In this document: piece by piece, positions 1-6,222 of the stretch | Layout of the letters: each line of letters starts with the position of its first letter | Position numbering within the stretch: the stretch's first letter is position 1 | Assembly (NCBI RefSeq): GCF_014287875.1 | Contig: NZ_JACOPN010000001.1 | Coordinates: forward strand, 496,001 to 560,000 | Source: Flintibacter faecis | GTDB lineage: Bacteria > Bacillota > Clostridia > Oscillospirales > Oscillospiraceae | Reading direction: 5' to 3' | DNA length: 64,000 nucleotides | The notes under the pieces: generated by a model | Told to the model about the DNA's origin: nothing | The model's input: the letters and a program-made list of their open reading frames with translations, nothing else | The model's database searches: none | Position numbers and translations under genes: made by a program

Positions 1-63
1 TTTCAGTTCGGTATTTTGATCGTCGGCATCATTTCTCTGGTTTTCCAGATAAAAAAGAAGTAA
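1..63 (+). CDS. holin-like type I toxin, copy 0 (5' end outside window)
   Basis: The window opens inside a small reading frame that ends FQIKKK and stop at 61-63. The visible 20 residues (FQFGILIVGIISLVFQIKKK) match the C-terminal membrane helix and Lys tail of the complete copies further on. The family resembles the short 'putative holin-like toxin' peptides of Firmicutes: one hydrophobic helix followed by a basic end. A hairpin and a convergent minus-strand promoter follow directly, as in the other copies. The start codon and leader lie left of the window. The toxin function is inferred from the architecture. Confidence 0.6.
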   Translation, partial: FQFGILIVGIISLVFQIKKK

Positions 64-144
64 CCGCCGTTAGCTTGGTCCGCTCGGCGGTTACTACTCA
101 GTAACTTATGAGGGGGCTCCCGTCTACCGGCAGCGCCTCTCTTT
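57..144 (-). ncRNA. candidate antisense antitoxin RNA, copy 0
   Basis: A minus-strand promoter reads TTGACT (173-178), 16-bp spacer, TATACT (151-156), so transcription would start near 144. It would run back across the 3' end of the toxin frame and stop at the hairpin formed by AACCGCC and GGCGGTT arms (about 63-92). The product of about 88 nt would be antisense to the end of the toxin mRNA, the arrangement known from txpA/ratA-type type I systems. Transcription is inferred. Confidence 0.5.
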
Positions 145-175
145 ATCTTCAGTATAACATGATATGGAAAAAAGT

Positions 176-270
176 CAATCCCCAATCCCCCGCCGGGGGA
201 TTTCTTTTTTGCCGGGGAAGCCCTCTCCGCCCCCTGCGGGGGCACCTTCCCCCTGGGAGGGGGAAGGCAA
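176..270. repeat. intergenic palindromic repeat (GC-rich)
   Basis: This stretch of C-rich and G-rich palindromes (CCCCCGCCGGGGG; CCCCCTGCGGGGG; paired CCTCCC/GGGAGG arms) recurs almost unchanged at about 622-715 and 1220-1310. The same motifs appear in the opposite sense at 4380-4440 and 4565-4625. It is non-coding and looks like a REP/MITE-type intergenic element between toxin units. No gene is seen in 100-420 apart from this and the toxin leader. Confidence 0.6.
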
Positions 271-279
271 TTCCTAACC

Positions 280-420
280 TTTCCAAATTCTACAAAACGT
301 GCTATAATATCTCCGGCGCATGGATATGCGCTGGCGCTGCCAGTATTCGGTAGGCGGGAGGCCCCTTCTTCGGGAGGAGGCCGCAACTTCTTTCCTCCTC
401 CACTACATAGGAGGGGGGTG
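280..420 (+). promoter_or_regulatory. promoter and structured leader of toxin copy 1
   Basis: The promoter is TTTCCA (280-285), 17-bp spacer, TATAAT (303-308), with an extended -10 (TGC). The leader of about 105 nt holds three mutually pairing elements: GGAGGAGG (373-380), CCTCCTCC (394-401) and the Shine-Dalgarno GGAGGGGGG (410-418). The middle element can pair with either neighbour, so the ribosome site can be masked or freed. The switch is inferred from complementarity. Confidence 0.65.
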
Positions 421-510
421 ATGCAGATGGTCACGTATTCTGATCTCATTCAGATCGGTATCTTGGTCGTTAGTATCATGAACCTGTTCTTGAACAGCAA
501 AAAGAAGTAA
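421..510 (+). CDS. holin-like type I toxin, copy 1
   Basis: A 29-residue peptide starts MQMVTYSDLIQIGILVV and ends in SKKK. It has a polar N-terminus, one hydrophobic helix (about residues 10-24) and a basic tail, like the Firmicutes holin-like toxin peptides. A strong Shine-Dalgarno (410-418) sits only a few bases from the first ATG. The second ATG (427, MVTYSDL...) has better spacing and may be the real start. It is too short for most gene callers. It has its own promoter, leader hairpins, terminator hairpin (504-542) and convergent antisense promoter. It is predicted to sit in the cell membrane and depolarise it when the antisense RNA is lost. Toxicity is inferred from family and layout. 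Confidence 0.72.
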   Translation: MQMVTYSDLIQIGILVVSIMNLFLNSKKK

Positions 511-590
511 CCGCCCCAGTTCCCCAACTTGGCGGTTACTTCTCGTAACCAACATGAGGGGGCTCCCGTCTACCGGCAGCGCCTCTCTTT
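500..590 (-). ncRNA. candidate antisense antitoxin RNA, copy 1
   Basis: The minus-strand promoter is TTGACT (619-624), 16 bp, TATACT (597-602). The predicted RNA starts near 590 and ends after the hairpin GAAGTAACCGCC/GGCGGTTACTTC (504-542), followed on this strand by a T-rich run. It would cover the toxin stop codon and 3' UTR. Its 5' end (GGCGCTGCCGGTAGACGGGA) resembles the toxin's own leader in the same sense. Confidence 0.55.
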
Positions 591-621
591 ATCTTCAGTA
601 TAACATGATATGGAAAAAAGT

Positions 622-835
622 CAATCCCCAATCCCCCGCCGGGGGATTTCTTTTTTGCCGGGGAAACCCTCTCCGCCCCCTGCGGGGGCACCTCCCCCAG
701 GGGGGGAGGCAAGGGCCGGTGGGGTCCACTCAGCCCCAGCTTGGCTCCCCCTGTGGGGGAGCTGTCAGCGCAGCTGACTGAGAGGGCGGGGGACGGATTG
801 CCACGTCGGGGCTTTGCCCCTCCTCGCAATGACAG
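622..835. repeat. cluster of intergenic palindromic repeats
   Basis: Three non-coding motifs are abutted: the GC palindrome also seen at 176 and 1220; a hairpin (GGCTCCCCCTGTGGGGGAGC, about 743-762) followed by a CAGCGCAGCTG arm and GACTGAGAGGG; and an inverted copy of the 'CATTGCGAGGAG...GGCAATCC' element (about 795-835). The same elements recur between the other toxin units and at 25547 and 52610. Confidence 0.65.
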
Positions 836-877
836 GACGGGGGAACGGAATCCCCCCTTCGGGGCTTTTCTCCCATC

Positions 878-1020
878 TTGCCAAATTCTACAAAACGTGC
901 TATAATATCCTCGGCGCATGGATATGCGCTGGCGCTGCCAGTATTCGGTAGGCGGGAGGCCCCTTCTTCGGGAGGAGGCCGCACTTCTCTTTTCCTCCTC
1001 CACTACATCGGAGGGGGGTG
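878..1020 (+). promoter_or_regulatory. promoter and structured leader of toxin copy 2
   Basis: The promoter is TTGCCA (878-883), 17-bp spacer, TATAAT (901-906) with extended -10 TGC. The leader repeats the three-element switch: GGAGGAGG (971-978), CCTCCTCC (994-1001) and Shine-Dalgarno GGAGGGGGG (1010-1018). It is nearly identical to the copy 1 leader but has a better -35. Confidence 0.68.
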
Positions 1021-1110
1021 ATGCAGATGGTCACGTATTCTGATCTCATTCAGATCGGCATCTTGGTCGTTAGTATCATGAACCTGTTCTTGAACAGCAA
1101 AAAGAAGTAA
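1021..1110 (+). CDS. holin-like type I toxin, copy 2
   Basis: This encodes the same 29 residues as copy 1 (a synonymous difference is visible in the GGT/GGC glycine codon). It has one predicted membrane helix and a terminal SKKK. The alternative start is the ATG at 1027. It is flanked by its own promoter, a terminator hairpin (1104-1143, with a diverged loop) and an antisense promoter. Identical protein with diverged untranslated loops suggests the peptide is kept by selection while the RNA pairing partners change. The toxin role is inferred. Confidence 0.72.
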   Translation: MQMVTYSDLIQIGILVVSIMNLFLNSKKK

Positions 1111-1188
1111 CCGCCCAACTGTCCCAACAGCACGGTTACTTCTTTAAGTAATCCAAGGGGCTCCCGTCTACCGGCAGCGCCTCTCTTT
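1100..1188 (-). ncRNA. candidate antisense antitoxin RNA, copy 2
   Basis: The minus-strand promoter is TTGACT (1217-1222), 16 bp, TATACT (1195-1200), with a predicted start near 1188. The stem GAAGTAACCG/CGGTTACTTC (1104-1143) would terminate it. The loop differs from copy 1 (AACTGTCCCAACAG against AGTTCCCCAACTT), so the antisense RNAs of different copies may not cross-react fully. Confidence 0.55.
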
Positions 1189-1219
1189 ATCTTCAGTATA
1201 ACATGATATGGAAAAAAGT

Positions 1220-1388
1220 CAATCCCCAATCCCCCGCCGGGGGATTTCTTTTTTGCCGGGGAAGCCCTCTCCGCCCCCTGCGGGGGCACCTCCCCCAAAG
1301 GGGGAGGCAAGGGGCGGTGGGGTCCACTCAGTCCCAGCTTGGCTCCCCCTGTGGGGGAGCTGTCACGGCTTCGCCGTGACTGAGAGGG
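1220..1388. repeat. intergenic palindromic repeats
   Basis: This is a further copy of the two repeat types seen at 622-790. The second one (about 1337-1388) carries an extra CACGGCTTCGCCGTG hairpin in place of CAGCGCAGCTG. No coding potential is seen in 1111-1460. Confidence 0.6.
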
Positions 1389-1424
1389 AAAAAGCGCCCC
1401 TCCTTGCGGAGGGGCGCTCTTTTT
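1387..1424. terminator. bidirectional terminator after SLH gene
   Basis: The stem AGCGCCCCTCC/GGAGGGGCGCT with loop TTGC is flanked by AAAA on the left and TTTTT on the right. It can stop both the minus-strand SLH transcript and any read-through from the toxin array. Confidence 0.75.
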
Positions 1425-1460
1425 GGCGTTAGCCTAGTCAGTGCTCAGACAGAGGTCTGA

Positions 1461-4115
1461 TTACTTGACGTAGGGGACAACAACCAGGATGGAGGTGGCC
1501 AGAGGAGTGGTGTCAGTGTCGTTGTCGACAGTCATGACATACACGCCGGTCAGGTCGCTGCTGATAATCTTGCCGCTGGCATCCTTGGTGAAGTTGGCAT
1601 CGGCATAAGCCACGACATCGCCGATATCACCAGTACGGATGGCACTAACGTCCTTGTTATTCTCCTTCAGCTCGATGACCACGAACTCGGTCTTGCTGTC
1701 ATAAGCAAAGACATCGTGAGCCTTGCTGGGATCATTGTTCAGGTTGATGGAGCTGTGCAGAGACAGAACGCCATTCTTAGCAGCGTCAGCATAGACGTTA
1801 GCGGAAGCAGCAACAGCGTTACCAGCCTTGAAGTTGGTCAGCTGAGTAGCAGCGCTGACATAATCATCGCCGTCATACTTGGTGATCAGGTACAGGCCCT
1901 TGGCGCTGAAAGTGCTCTTAGAAGTGTTGGTGACGTACAGATCGGTGCGCTGGTTGCCGTGGATATCATAGGCGGCGGTCAGCTTGTACACGGTCTTCTT
2001 GTTGCTGTCCTTCATGGCCTCCATGTCGGTGCCCTTCAGGATGACATAGTCATCATCGTTGGCGGAGCTACTGATCTTGGAACCATAGATGAACACGATC
2101 TCGGCCACGCCGTCGCTGTTCTTCACAGCGGCCACATTGGCATTGGTCTTGTTGGACACGTTCTTGTAGCCGGTCCAGGTCTTGTTGTTCTCCGCGTCGA
2201 CAAACACGGTCTGGCTGTCAGTGGTGACAATGCTAGTCTTGTTACCAGCAATGGTGGGAGTCTTGTTGGAGATGGTAACCTTATCAGCAGCACCAGTATC
2301 CTTCTCGTTGGTGACAGCCTCCAAATCATAGTCGCTGGAGCCAGCGGTGTACTTGTACACAGTGTTCACCTGGACATTGCCGGAAGCAGCGACGCCGCCA
2401 GCGGCGGGGGTGTAGGAAACATCCTCGGTGACCTTCTGGTTGTGAGCATTCACATAGGTAACCTGGTCCAGATCAACGGTCTTCTGAGTACCGTCGAAGA
2501 AGACGACCTTAGCGGACACGTCAGAACCGAAGGAAACATCCAGGCTCTTCACGAACAGGTAGTCCTCAGCAGAGCTGGACTTGCCCTCGTAAGCTACGGC
2601 ATAGCCATAAGCGTCCAGATACAGGGTGGCATCCTTGTCCACGTCGGGGTTGCCGTCACGGACATTGTCCTCCAGGTTGTACAGGCCGTTCTGGATGCCG
2701 TTGTTCTGATAGGCATAGTTGTAGCTATACTTAGTGCCGTCGATAGTGGTATAGTCGGCATCGCTCTGACCGGTGACCTTACCGGCAACAGTCTTGGCCT
2801 TGGCCATGGACTGGACCTCGCCGTCAGCAGCGGTGTAAACAACCACGTCGTCCTTGGCGAACTTCATATCAGAGGTGTACTTGGTGTCAGCAGTCACGCC
2901 GGGGATGCGGGTCTTGAAGGACAGGGTGACCTCGTACTCGCCCTTGGTGGAGTCCTCGGTGACCTTGGTGACCTTGGCCACGCCGGTGTCGATCATGGAG
3001 ACAACAGCGGTCTTCTTGTCGGAGTCGACGAACAGCTGGGTCAGCACGCCCTCACCGGACGTAGCAACACGCTCAGTGCCGGTCTTGCTGGTGCTACCGA
3101 AAGCATAGCTCTTGTGAGCATTGGTAGCACTGGCATTCACACCGGCCAGGTTGACACCGTTGCGGTACACGGACCACTTGTAGTTGTCGTAGGCATCGGA
3201 ACCGGCGGCCTCATACAGGGCCTTGTTGGTGACCTTGGCGGTCCACTCGCCATCCACGGAGTCAGCATACTTGCCGATCTCATTGGACTTGTAGGTCCAG
3301 GTAGAGGCAGGACGGCCAAAAGAGTCAGAGCCGCTGGACTTCTTCAGGTCGCCGCTGTACAGCTTCTCACCCAGCTCCACGGTGTTGCCGTTCAGCTTGG
3401 TACCGTCGTTGTTGGAGTTCAGCTGATTGTCGATGGCCTTGGCATAGTCCTTGCTGCTGGTGATGTAGTTGTACTTCACGTTGCTGGAGATGATCACGCC
3501 GTTGACCGCGATGTCCTGGCCGTCCTTCTCAGCCTCCACGGTGGGAGTCTTCAGGGCGTTCAGCACCAGCTGAGCCAGGTCGTTGCGGGTCATGGCCTCA
3601 CGCACGCCGGAGTCCACGTCGTCGAACAGGTCGATCTGAGTGGCCTTCTTGATGGTGGAGAACTGCCAGTCAGAGCCGAAGTCGCTGGAGTACTGGAAGT
3701 AGCCCAGGGCCTTCATCAGCATCAGAGCGGCCTGGCTGGTGGTGACGGTGTCGCTGCCGCCGTAGGTGGTCTTGGTGTAACCGGAAGTGATGCCGTTGGT
3801 CCAGCAGGCGGCCACATAGGGTTCAGCCCAGGAGGGGACATCGGTGAAGGGAGAGGTGCCGGCGTAGGTGGCGGCGCGGTAGTCCATCAGGTTGGACATG
3901 ACCACGGCCATCTCGTTACGGGTCACCTTCTGGTCAGGGTTAAAGTTGCCATTGTTGTCGCCGACCATAATGCCGACGGACTGGAGAACCTCGATGGCTT
4001 CCTGGTTCTGCTTGGAAGTCACGTCAGTGTAGCTCGCGCCGGTACCGACAACGGTCATGCCCAGAACCATGACAGAAGCCAGAGCCAGGCTGAGAGCCCG
4101 CTTCAGATTTCTCAT
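1461..4115 (-). CDS. large SLH-domain surface (S-layer-like) protein
   Basis: This is an 884-residue exported protein. Residues 1-27 are a signal peptide (basic MRNLKRA, hydrophobic core, GTGAS cut region). Residues about 29-195 hold three S-layer-homology repeats (YTDV..., SPFTDVPSWAEPYV..., and a third ending RNDLAQLVLNALKTP), which anchor proteins to pyruvylated wall polymers. The remaining ~690 residues are Thr/Ser/Asp/Lys-rich, probably beta-structured, and almost free of Cys; I recognise no enzyme motif. AAGGAGG lies 10 bases before ATG. The gene stands alone with its own promoter and terminator, as expected for an abundant S-layer or major surface protein. That it is the main S-layer subunit is inferred. 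Confidence 0.85.
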   Translation of the reverse strand: MRNLKRALSLALASVMVLGMTVVGTGASYTDVTSKQNQEAIEVLQSVGIMVGDNNGNFNPDQKVTRNEMAVVMSNLMDYRAATYAGTSPFTDVPSWAEPYVAACWTNGITSGYTKTTYGGSDTVTTSQAALMLMKALGYFQYSSDFGSDWQFSTIKKATQIDLFDDVDSGVREAMTRNDLAQLVLNALKTPTVEAEKDGQDIAVNGVIISSNVKYNYITSSKDYAKAIDNQLNSNNDGTKLNGNTVELGEKLYSGDLKKSSGSDSFGRPASTWTYKSNEIGKYADSVDGEWTAKVTNKALYEAAGSDAYDNYKWSVYRNGVNLAGVNASATNAHKSYAFGSTSKTGTERVATSGEGVLTQLFVDSDKKTAVVSMIDTGVAKVTKVTEDSTKGEYEVTLSFKTRIPGVTADTKYTSDMKFAKDDVVVYTAADGEVQSMAKAKTVAGKVTGQSDADYTTIDGTKYSYNYAYQNNGIQNGLYNLEDNVRDGNPDVDKDATLYLDAYGYAVAYEGKSSSAEDYLFVKSLDVSFGSDVSAKVVFFDGTQKTVDLDQVTYVNAHNQKVTEDVSYTPAAGGVAASGNVQVNTVYKYTAGSSDYDLEAVTNEKDTGAADKVTISNKTPTIAGNKTSIVTTDSQTVFVDAENNKTWTGYKNVSNKTNANVAAVKNSDGVAEIVFIYGSKISSSANDDDYVILKGTDMEAMKDSNKKTVYKLTAAYDIHGNQRTDLYVTNTSKSTFSAKGLYLITKYDGDDYVSAATQLTNFKAGNAVAASANVYADAAKNGVLSLHSSINLNNDPSKAHDVFAYDSKTEFVVIELKENNKDVSAIRTGDIGDVVAYADANFTKDASGKIISSDLTGVYVMTVDNDTDTTPLATSILVVVPYVK

Positions 4116-4185
4116 TTCGGAATTCCTCCTTGTAGAATATTGCGTTGCGTCAGAGCCGCACCACCGACTCCTTCGCTACGATGGC

Positions 4186-4214
4186 ATTCTATCAAACCCC
4201 AAAACCAAAGTCAA
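4186..4214 (-). promoter_or_regulatory. promoter of SLH surface protein gene
   Basis: On the minus strand: TTGACT (4209-4214), 17-bp spacer, TAGAAT (4186-4191), about 70 bases before the ATG. The resulting 5' UTR contains CCGACTCC-type short stems and ends in a strong AAGGAGG. Confidence 0.65.
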
Positions 4215-4276
4215 GCGCCCCGGCCCAGATGTAACAAAGGTGTAACATTGGGGTAACTTTGTTGCAGAGGGGGGCC

Positions 4277-4684
4277 TGTCATTGCGAGGAGCGCAGCGAC
4301 GCGGCAATCCGTCCCCCCGCCCTCTCAGTCAGCTCCGCTGCCAGCTCCCCCACAGGGGGAGCCAAGACCAGGCCCGAGGACCCCAACGACCCTTGCCTCC
4401 CCCCTTGGGGGAGGTGCCCCCGCAGGGGGCGGAGAGGGCCCGCGTCCCCCCTCCTCCTGTCATTGCGAGGAGCGCAGCGACGCGGCAATCCGCACCCCCG
4501 CCCTCTCAGTCAGCTCCGCTGCCAGCTCCCCCACAGGGGGAGCCAAGACCGGGCCCGAGGACCCCACCGACCCCCTTGCCTCCCCCCTTGGGGGAGGTGC
4601 CCCCGCAGGGGGCGGAGAGGGCCCGCATCCCCCGTCCCGTCATTGCGAGGAGGCCCAACGGGCCGACGCGGCAATCCGCACCCC
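4277..4684. repeat. tandem cluster of intergenic repeats
   Basis: Three 'TCATTGCGAGGAG...GGCAATCCG' elements start at about 4279, 4461 and 4640. They alternate with inverted copies of the CTCAGTCAGCTCCGCTGCCAG / CTCCCCCACAGGGGGAG palindrome and the CCCCCTTGGGGGAGG / CCCCCGCAGGGGG palindrome. The block of about 180 bp is itself repeated (4277-4458 and 4459-4636). It fills the gap between the SLH promoter and toxin copy 3; no gene is seen. Confidence 0.7.
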
Positions 4685-4690
4685 CGTATC

Positions 4691-4816
4691 TTGCCAAATT
4701 CTACATAATATGCTATAATCCACCCAAGCGCTGCCAGTGGCGGTAGGCGGGGCCCCTCCTTCGGGAGGAGGCTGAACTTCTTCTTGTTTCCTCCTCCACT
4801 CCATCGGAGGGGGGTG
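4691..4816 (+). promoter_or_regulatory. promoter and structured leader of toxin copy 3
   Basis: The promoter is TTGCCA (4691-4696), 17 bp, TATAAT (4714-4719), extended -10 TGC. The leader has a stem CCTCC-TTCG-GGAGG (4755-4768), then CCTCCTCC (4790-4797) and Shine-Dalgarno GGAGGGGGG (4806-4814). These again are alternative pairing partners that could hide or expose the ribosome site. Confidence 0.68.
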
Positions 4817-4912
4817 ATGTACATGGTGACCTATTCCGACCTGTTTCAGCTCGGTATTCTGATCGTCAGCATCATTTCCCTGGTCATCCAGGTAAATAAT
4901 AAAAAGAAGTAA
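4817..4912 (+). CDS. holin-like type I toxin, copy 3
   Basis: A 31-residue peptide starts MYMVTYSDLFQLGILIV and ends NNKKK. It belongs to the same family as copies 1-2 but a different subgroup: Phe/Leu in place of Ile, VIQVNN before the Lys tail. One membrane helix is predicted. An alternative start is the ATG at 4823. The promoter, leader, hairpin (4906-4942) and antisense promoter are all present. Its unit is nearly identical to copy 5 over more than 300 bp. Toxicity is inferred. Confidence 0.72.
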   Translation: MYMVTYSDLFQLGILIVSIISLVIQVNNKKK

Positions 4913-4989
4913 CCGCTGACGCTCCCAAGCCACGGTTACTTCTTGTAACACTGGAGGGGCCCCCGTTCACCGGCAGCGCCCTTCCTTCA
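4900..4989 (-). ncRNA. candidate antisense antitoxin RNA, copy 3
   Basis: The minus-strand promoter is fully consensus: TTGACA (5018-5023), 16 bp, TATAAT (4996-5001), stronger on paper than the toxin promoter. The predicted RNA starts near 4989 and ends after the GAAGTAACCG/CGGTTACTTC stem (4906-4942). It overlaps the toxin stop codon. Confidence 0.6.
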
Positions 4990-5029
4990 TCTATTATTAT
5001 ACCCGCTTTCAAATCCTTGTCAATCCCCT

Positions 5030-5216
5030 GTCCCGTCATTGCGAGAAGCGCAGCGACGTGGCAATCCGTACCCCGTCCACCAGAAAGCTGTCCTAAAAAC
5101 GGAATCCCTCAGTCAGCTTCGCTGACAGCCCCCTTTCACAAGGGGGCCTATTGGTGCAGCACATCAGCCCCCCTTGTCAAAGGGGGGACACCGCCGAAAG
5201 CGGAGGGGGGATTCCG
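5030..5216. repeat. intergenic palindromic repeats
   Basis: A 'CATTGCGAGAAGCGCAGCGACGTGGCAATCCG' type element (about 5036-5068) is followed by a long imperfect inverted repeat. It carries TCAGCTTCGCTGACAG, CCCCCTTTCACAAGGGGG and CCCCTTGTCAAAGGGG arms, and ends CCGCCGAAAGCGGAGGGG. It is non-coding. The same modules recur at 52730-52860. Confidence 0.6.
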
Positions 5217-5226
5217 TCCCCGCATC

Positions 5227-5351
5227 TTGCCAAATCCGACATAATATGCTATGATACACCCAAGCGCTGCCATAGACGGTAGGCGGGGCCCCTCCTTCGG
5301 GAGGAGGCTGAACTTCTTCTTGTTTCCTCCTCCACTCCATCGGAGGGGGTG
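5227..5351 (+). promoter_or_regulatory. promoter and structured leader of toxin copy 4
   Basis: TTGCCA (5227-5232), 17 bp, TATGAT (5250-5255): the only copy with a non-consensus -10. The leader again has the CCTCC-TTCG-GGAGG stem, CCTCCTCC, and a shorter Shine-Dalgarno GGAGGGGG (5342-5349). Confidence 0.65.
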
Positions 5352-5447
5352 ATGCACATGGTCACATATTCTGATCTGTTTCAGTTTGGGATCTTGATCG
5401 TGCAGATCGTTGCCCTGGTCATCCAGGTAAACAATAAAAAGAAGTAA
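5352..5447 (+). CDS. holin-like type I toxin, copy 4
   Basis: A 31-residue peptide starts MHMVTYSDLFQFGILIV and ends NNKKK. It differs from copies 3 and 5 at several positions (His2, Phe12, QIVAL in the helix), so it is the most diverged complete copy of the right-hand group. An alternative start is the ATG at 5358. The hairpin is 5441-5480 and an antisense promoter lies downstream. One predicted membrane helix plus a Lys tail. Toxicity is inferred. Confidence 0.7.
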   Translation: MHMVTYSDLFQFGILIVQIVALVIQVNNKKK

Positions 5448-5528
5448 CCGCTGACGCCTCCCAAGCTAAGCGGTTACTTCATGTAACACTTTGGAGGGAC
5501 GCCGTCTACCGGCAGCGCCCTCTTTCTA
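5437..5528 (-). ncRNA. candidate antisense antitoxin RNA, copy 4
   Basis: The minus-strand promoter is TTGACA (5557-5562), 16 bp, TATAAT (5535-5540), a full consensus. The predicted start is near 5528, with termination at the GAAGTAACCG/CGGTTACTTC stem (5441-5480). Confidence 0.6.
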
Positions 5529-5569
5529 TTTACTATTATACCCGCTTTCAAATCCTTGTCAATCCCCCG

Positions 5570-5616
5570 TTCCTGTCATTGCGAGGAGGGGCAAAGCCCC
5601 GACGTGGCAATCCGTA
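5570..5616. repeat. short intergenic repeat
   Basis: A 'TCATTGCGAGGAGGGGC...CGACGTGGCAATCCG' element with a GGGGCAAAGCCCC inner stem. It separates toxin units 4 and 5. Confidence 0.6.
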
Positions 5617-5624
5617 CCCGTATC

Positions 5625-5750
5625 TTGCCAAATTCTACATAATATGCTATAATCCACCCAAGCGCTGCCAGTGGCGGTAGGCGGGGCCCCTCCTTCGGGA
5701 GGAGGCTGAACTTCTTCTTGTTTCCTCCTCCACTCCATCGGAGGGGGGTG
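5625..5750 (+). promoter_or_regulatory. promoter and structured leader of toxin copy 5
   Basis: TTGCCA (5625-5630), 17 bp, TATAAT (5648-5653), and a leader identical in sequence to that of copy 3, with Shine-Dalgarno GGAGGGGGG at 5740-5748. Confidence 0.68.
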
Positions 5751-5846
5751 ATGTACATGGTGACCTATTCCGACCTGTTTCAGCTCGGTATTCTGATCGT
5801 CAGCATCATTTCCCTGGTCATCCAGGTAAATAATAAAAAGAAGTAA
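5751..5846 (+). CDS. holin-like type I toxin, copy 5
   Basis: This encodes the same 31 residues as copy 3. The surrounding unit (about 5619-5955) matches copy 3 (about 4685-5021) almost base for base; I see one difference, in the antisense promoter spacer. That points to recent duplication or gene conversion. An alternative start is the ATG at 5757. This is the last unit before the phage-like operon, whose final gene ends at 6223 on the other strand. Toxicity is inferred. Confidence 0.72.
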   Translation: MYMVTYSDLFQLGILIVSIISLVIQVNNKKK

Positions 5847-5923
5847 CCGCTGACGCTCCCAAGCCACGGTTACTTCTTGTAACACTGGAGGGGCCCCCGT
5901 TCACCGGCAGCGCCCTTCCTTCA
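5836..5923 (-). ncRNA. candidate antisense antitoxin RNA, copy 5
   Basis: The minus-strand promoter is TTGACA (5952-5957), 16 bp, TATAAT (5930-5935). The predicted start is near 5923, with termination at the stem 5840-5876. Apart from one spacer base the promoter equals that of copy 3. Confidence 0.6.
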
Positions 5924-5959
5924 TCTATTATTATACCCGCTTTCAAATCATTGTCAATC

Positions 5960-6003
5960 CCCCCTGTCATTGCGAGGAGCGCAGCGACGTGGCAATCCGT
6001 ACC
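5960..6003. repeat. short intergenic repeat
   Basis: Another 'TGTCATTGCGAGGAGCGCAG...GTGGCAATCCGT' element closes the array. Between it and 6170 I see only AT-rich sequence with no convincing gene. Confidence 0.6.
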
Positions 6004-6169
6004 CCCGTCCCATCTTCTTCAAATTTTCTCCAAATTTTTTCATTTTCAGGATTGACAAATTCCCCCTGTTCATTTACAATAAACACCAGGAAACAAGACG
6101 GCGGTATTCAGCCCCGCCCCTGGTCTGACCCGTTGCCTTGCTTCCGAACTGTTTACAATCAAACGTCAA

Positions 6170-6214
6170 CAGGAAACCCCCGGGTCCTCCGCCCGGGGGT
6201 TTTCCTGTTTTTTT
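6170..6214. terminator. terminator of phage-like operon
   Basis: The stem AGGAAACCCCCGGG/CCCGGGGGTTTTCCT around TCCTCCG lies just beyond the stop codon of the last tail gene. It has a T-run on the plus-strand side and a weaker TTTCC run on the minus side. It probably insulates the operon from the toxin array. Confidence 0.7.
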
Positions 6215-6222
6215 GCGCCTTT

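Noticed and set aside
108..1432. Frames of 74-155 residues through the repeat blocks at the left end
   Set aside because: They run through palindromic repeats and toxin leaders in the wrong frames, lack ribosome sites and have repeat-derived Pro/Gly/Arg-rich composition.
1716..4256. An 846-residue open frame on the plus strand opposite the SLH gene
   Set aside because: It is a shadow of the SLH reading frame caused by strong codon bias, has no ribosome site, and its Val/Gly/Leu-rich translation lacks signal or domains.
1..5960. CRISPR array
   Set aside because: The repeats are 300-500 bp units with peptides and promoters, spaced irregularly, not short repeats with unique spacers; no cas gene is present.
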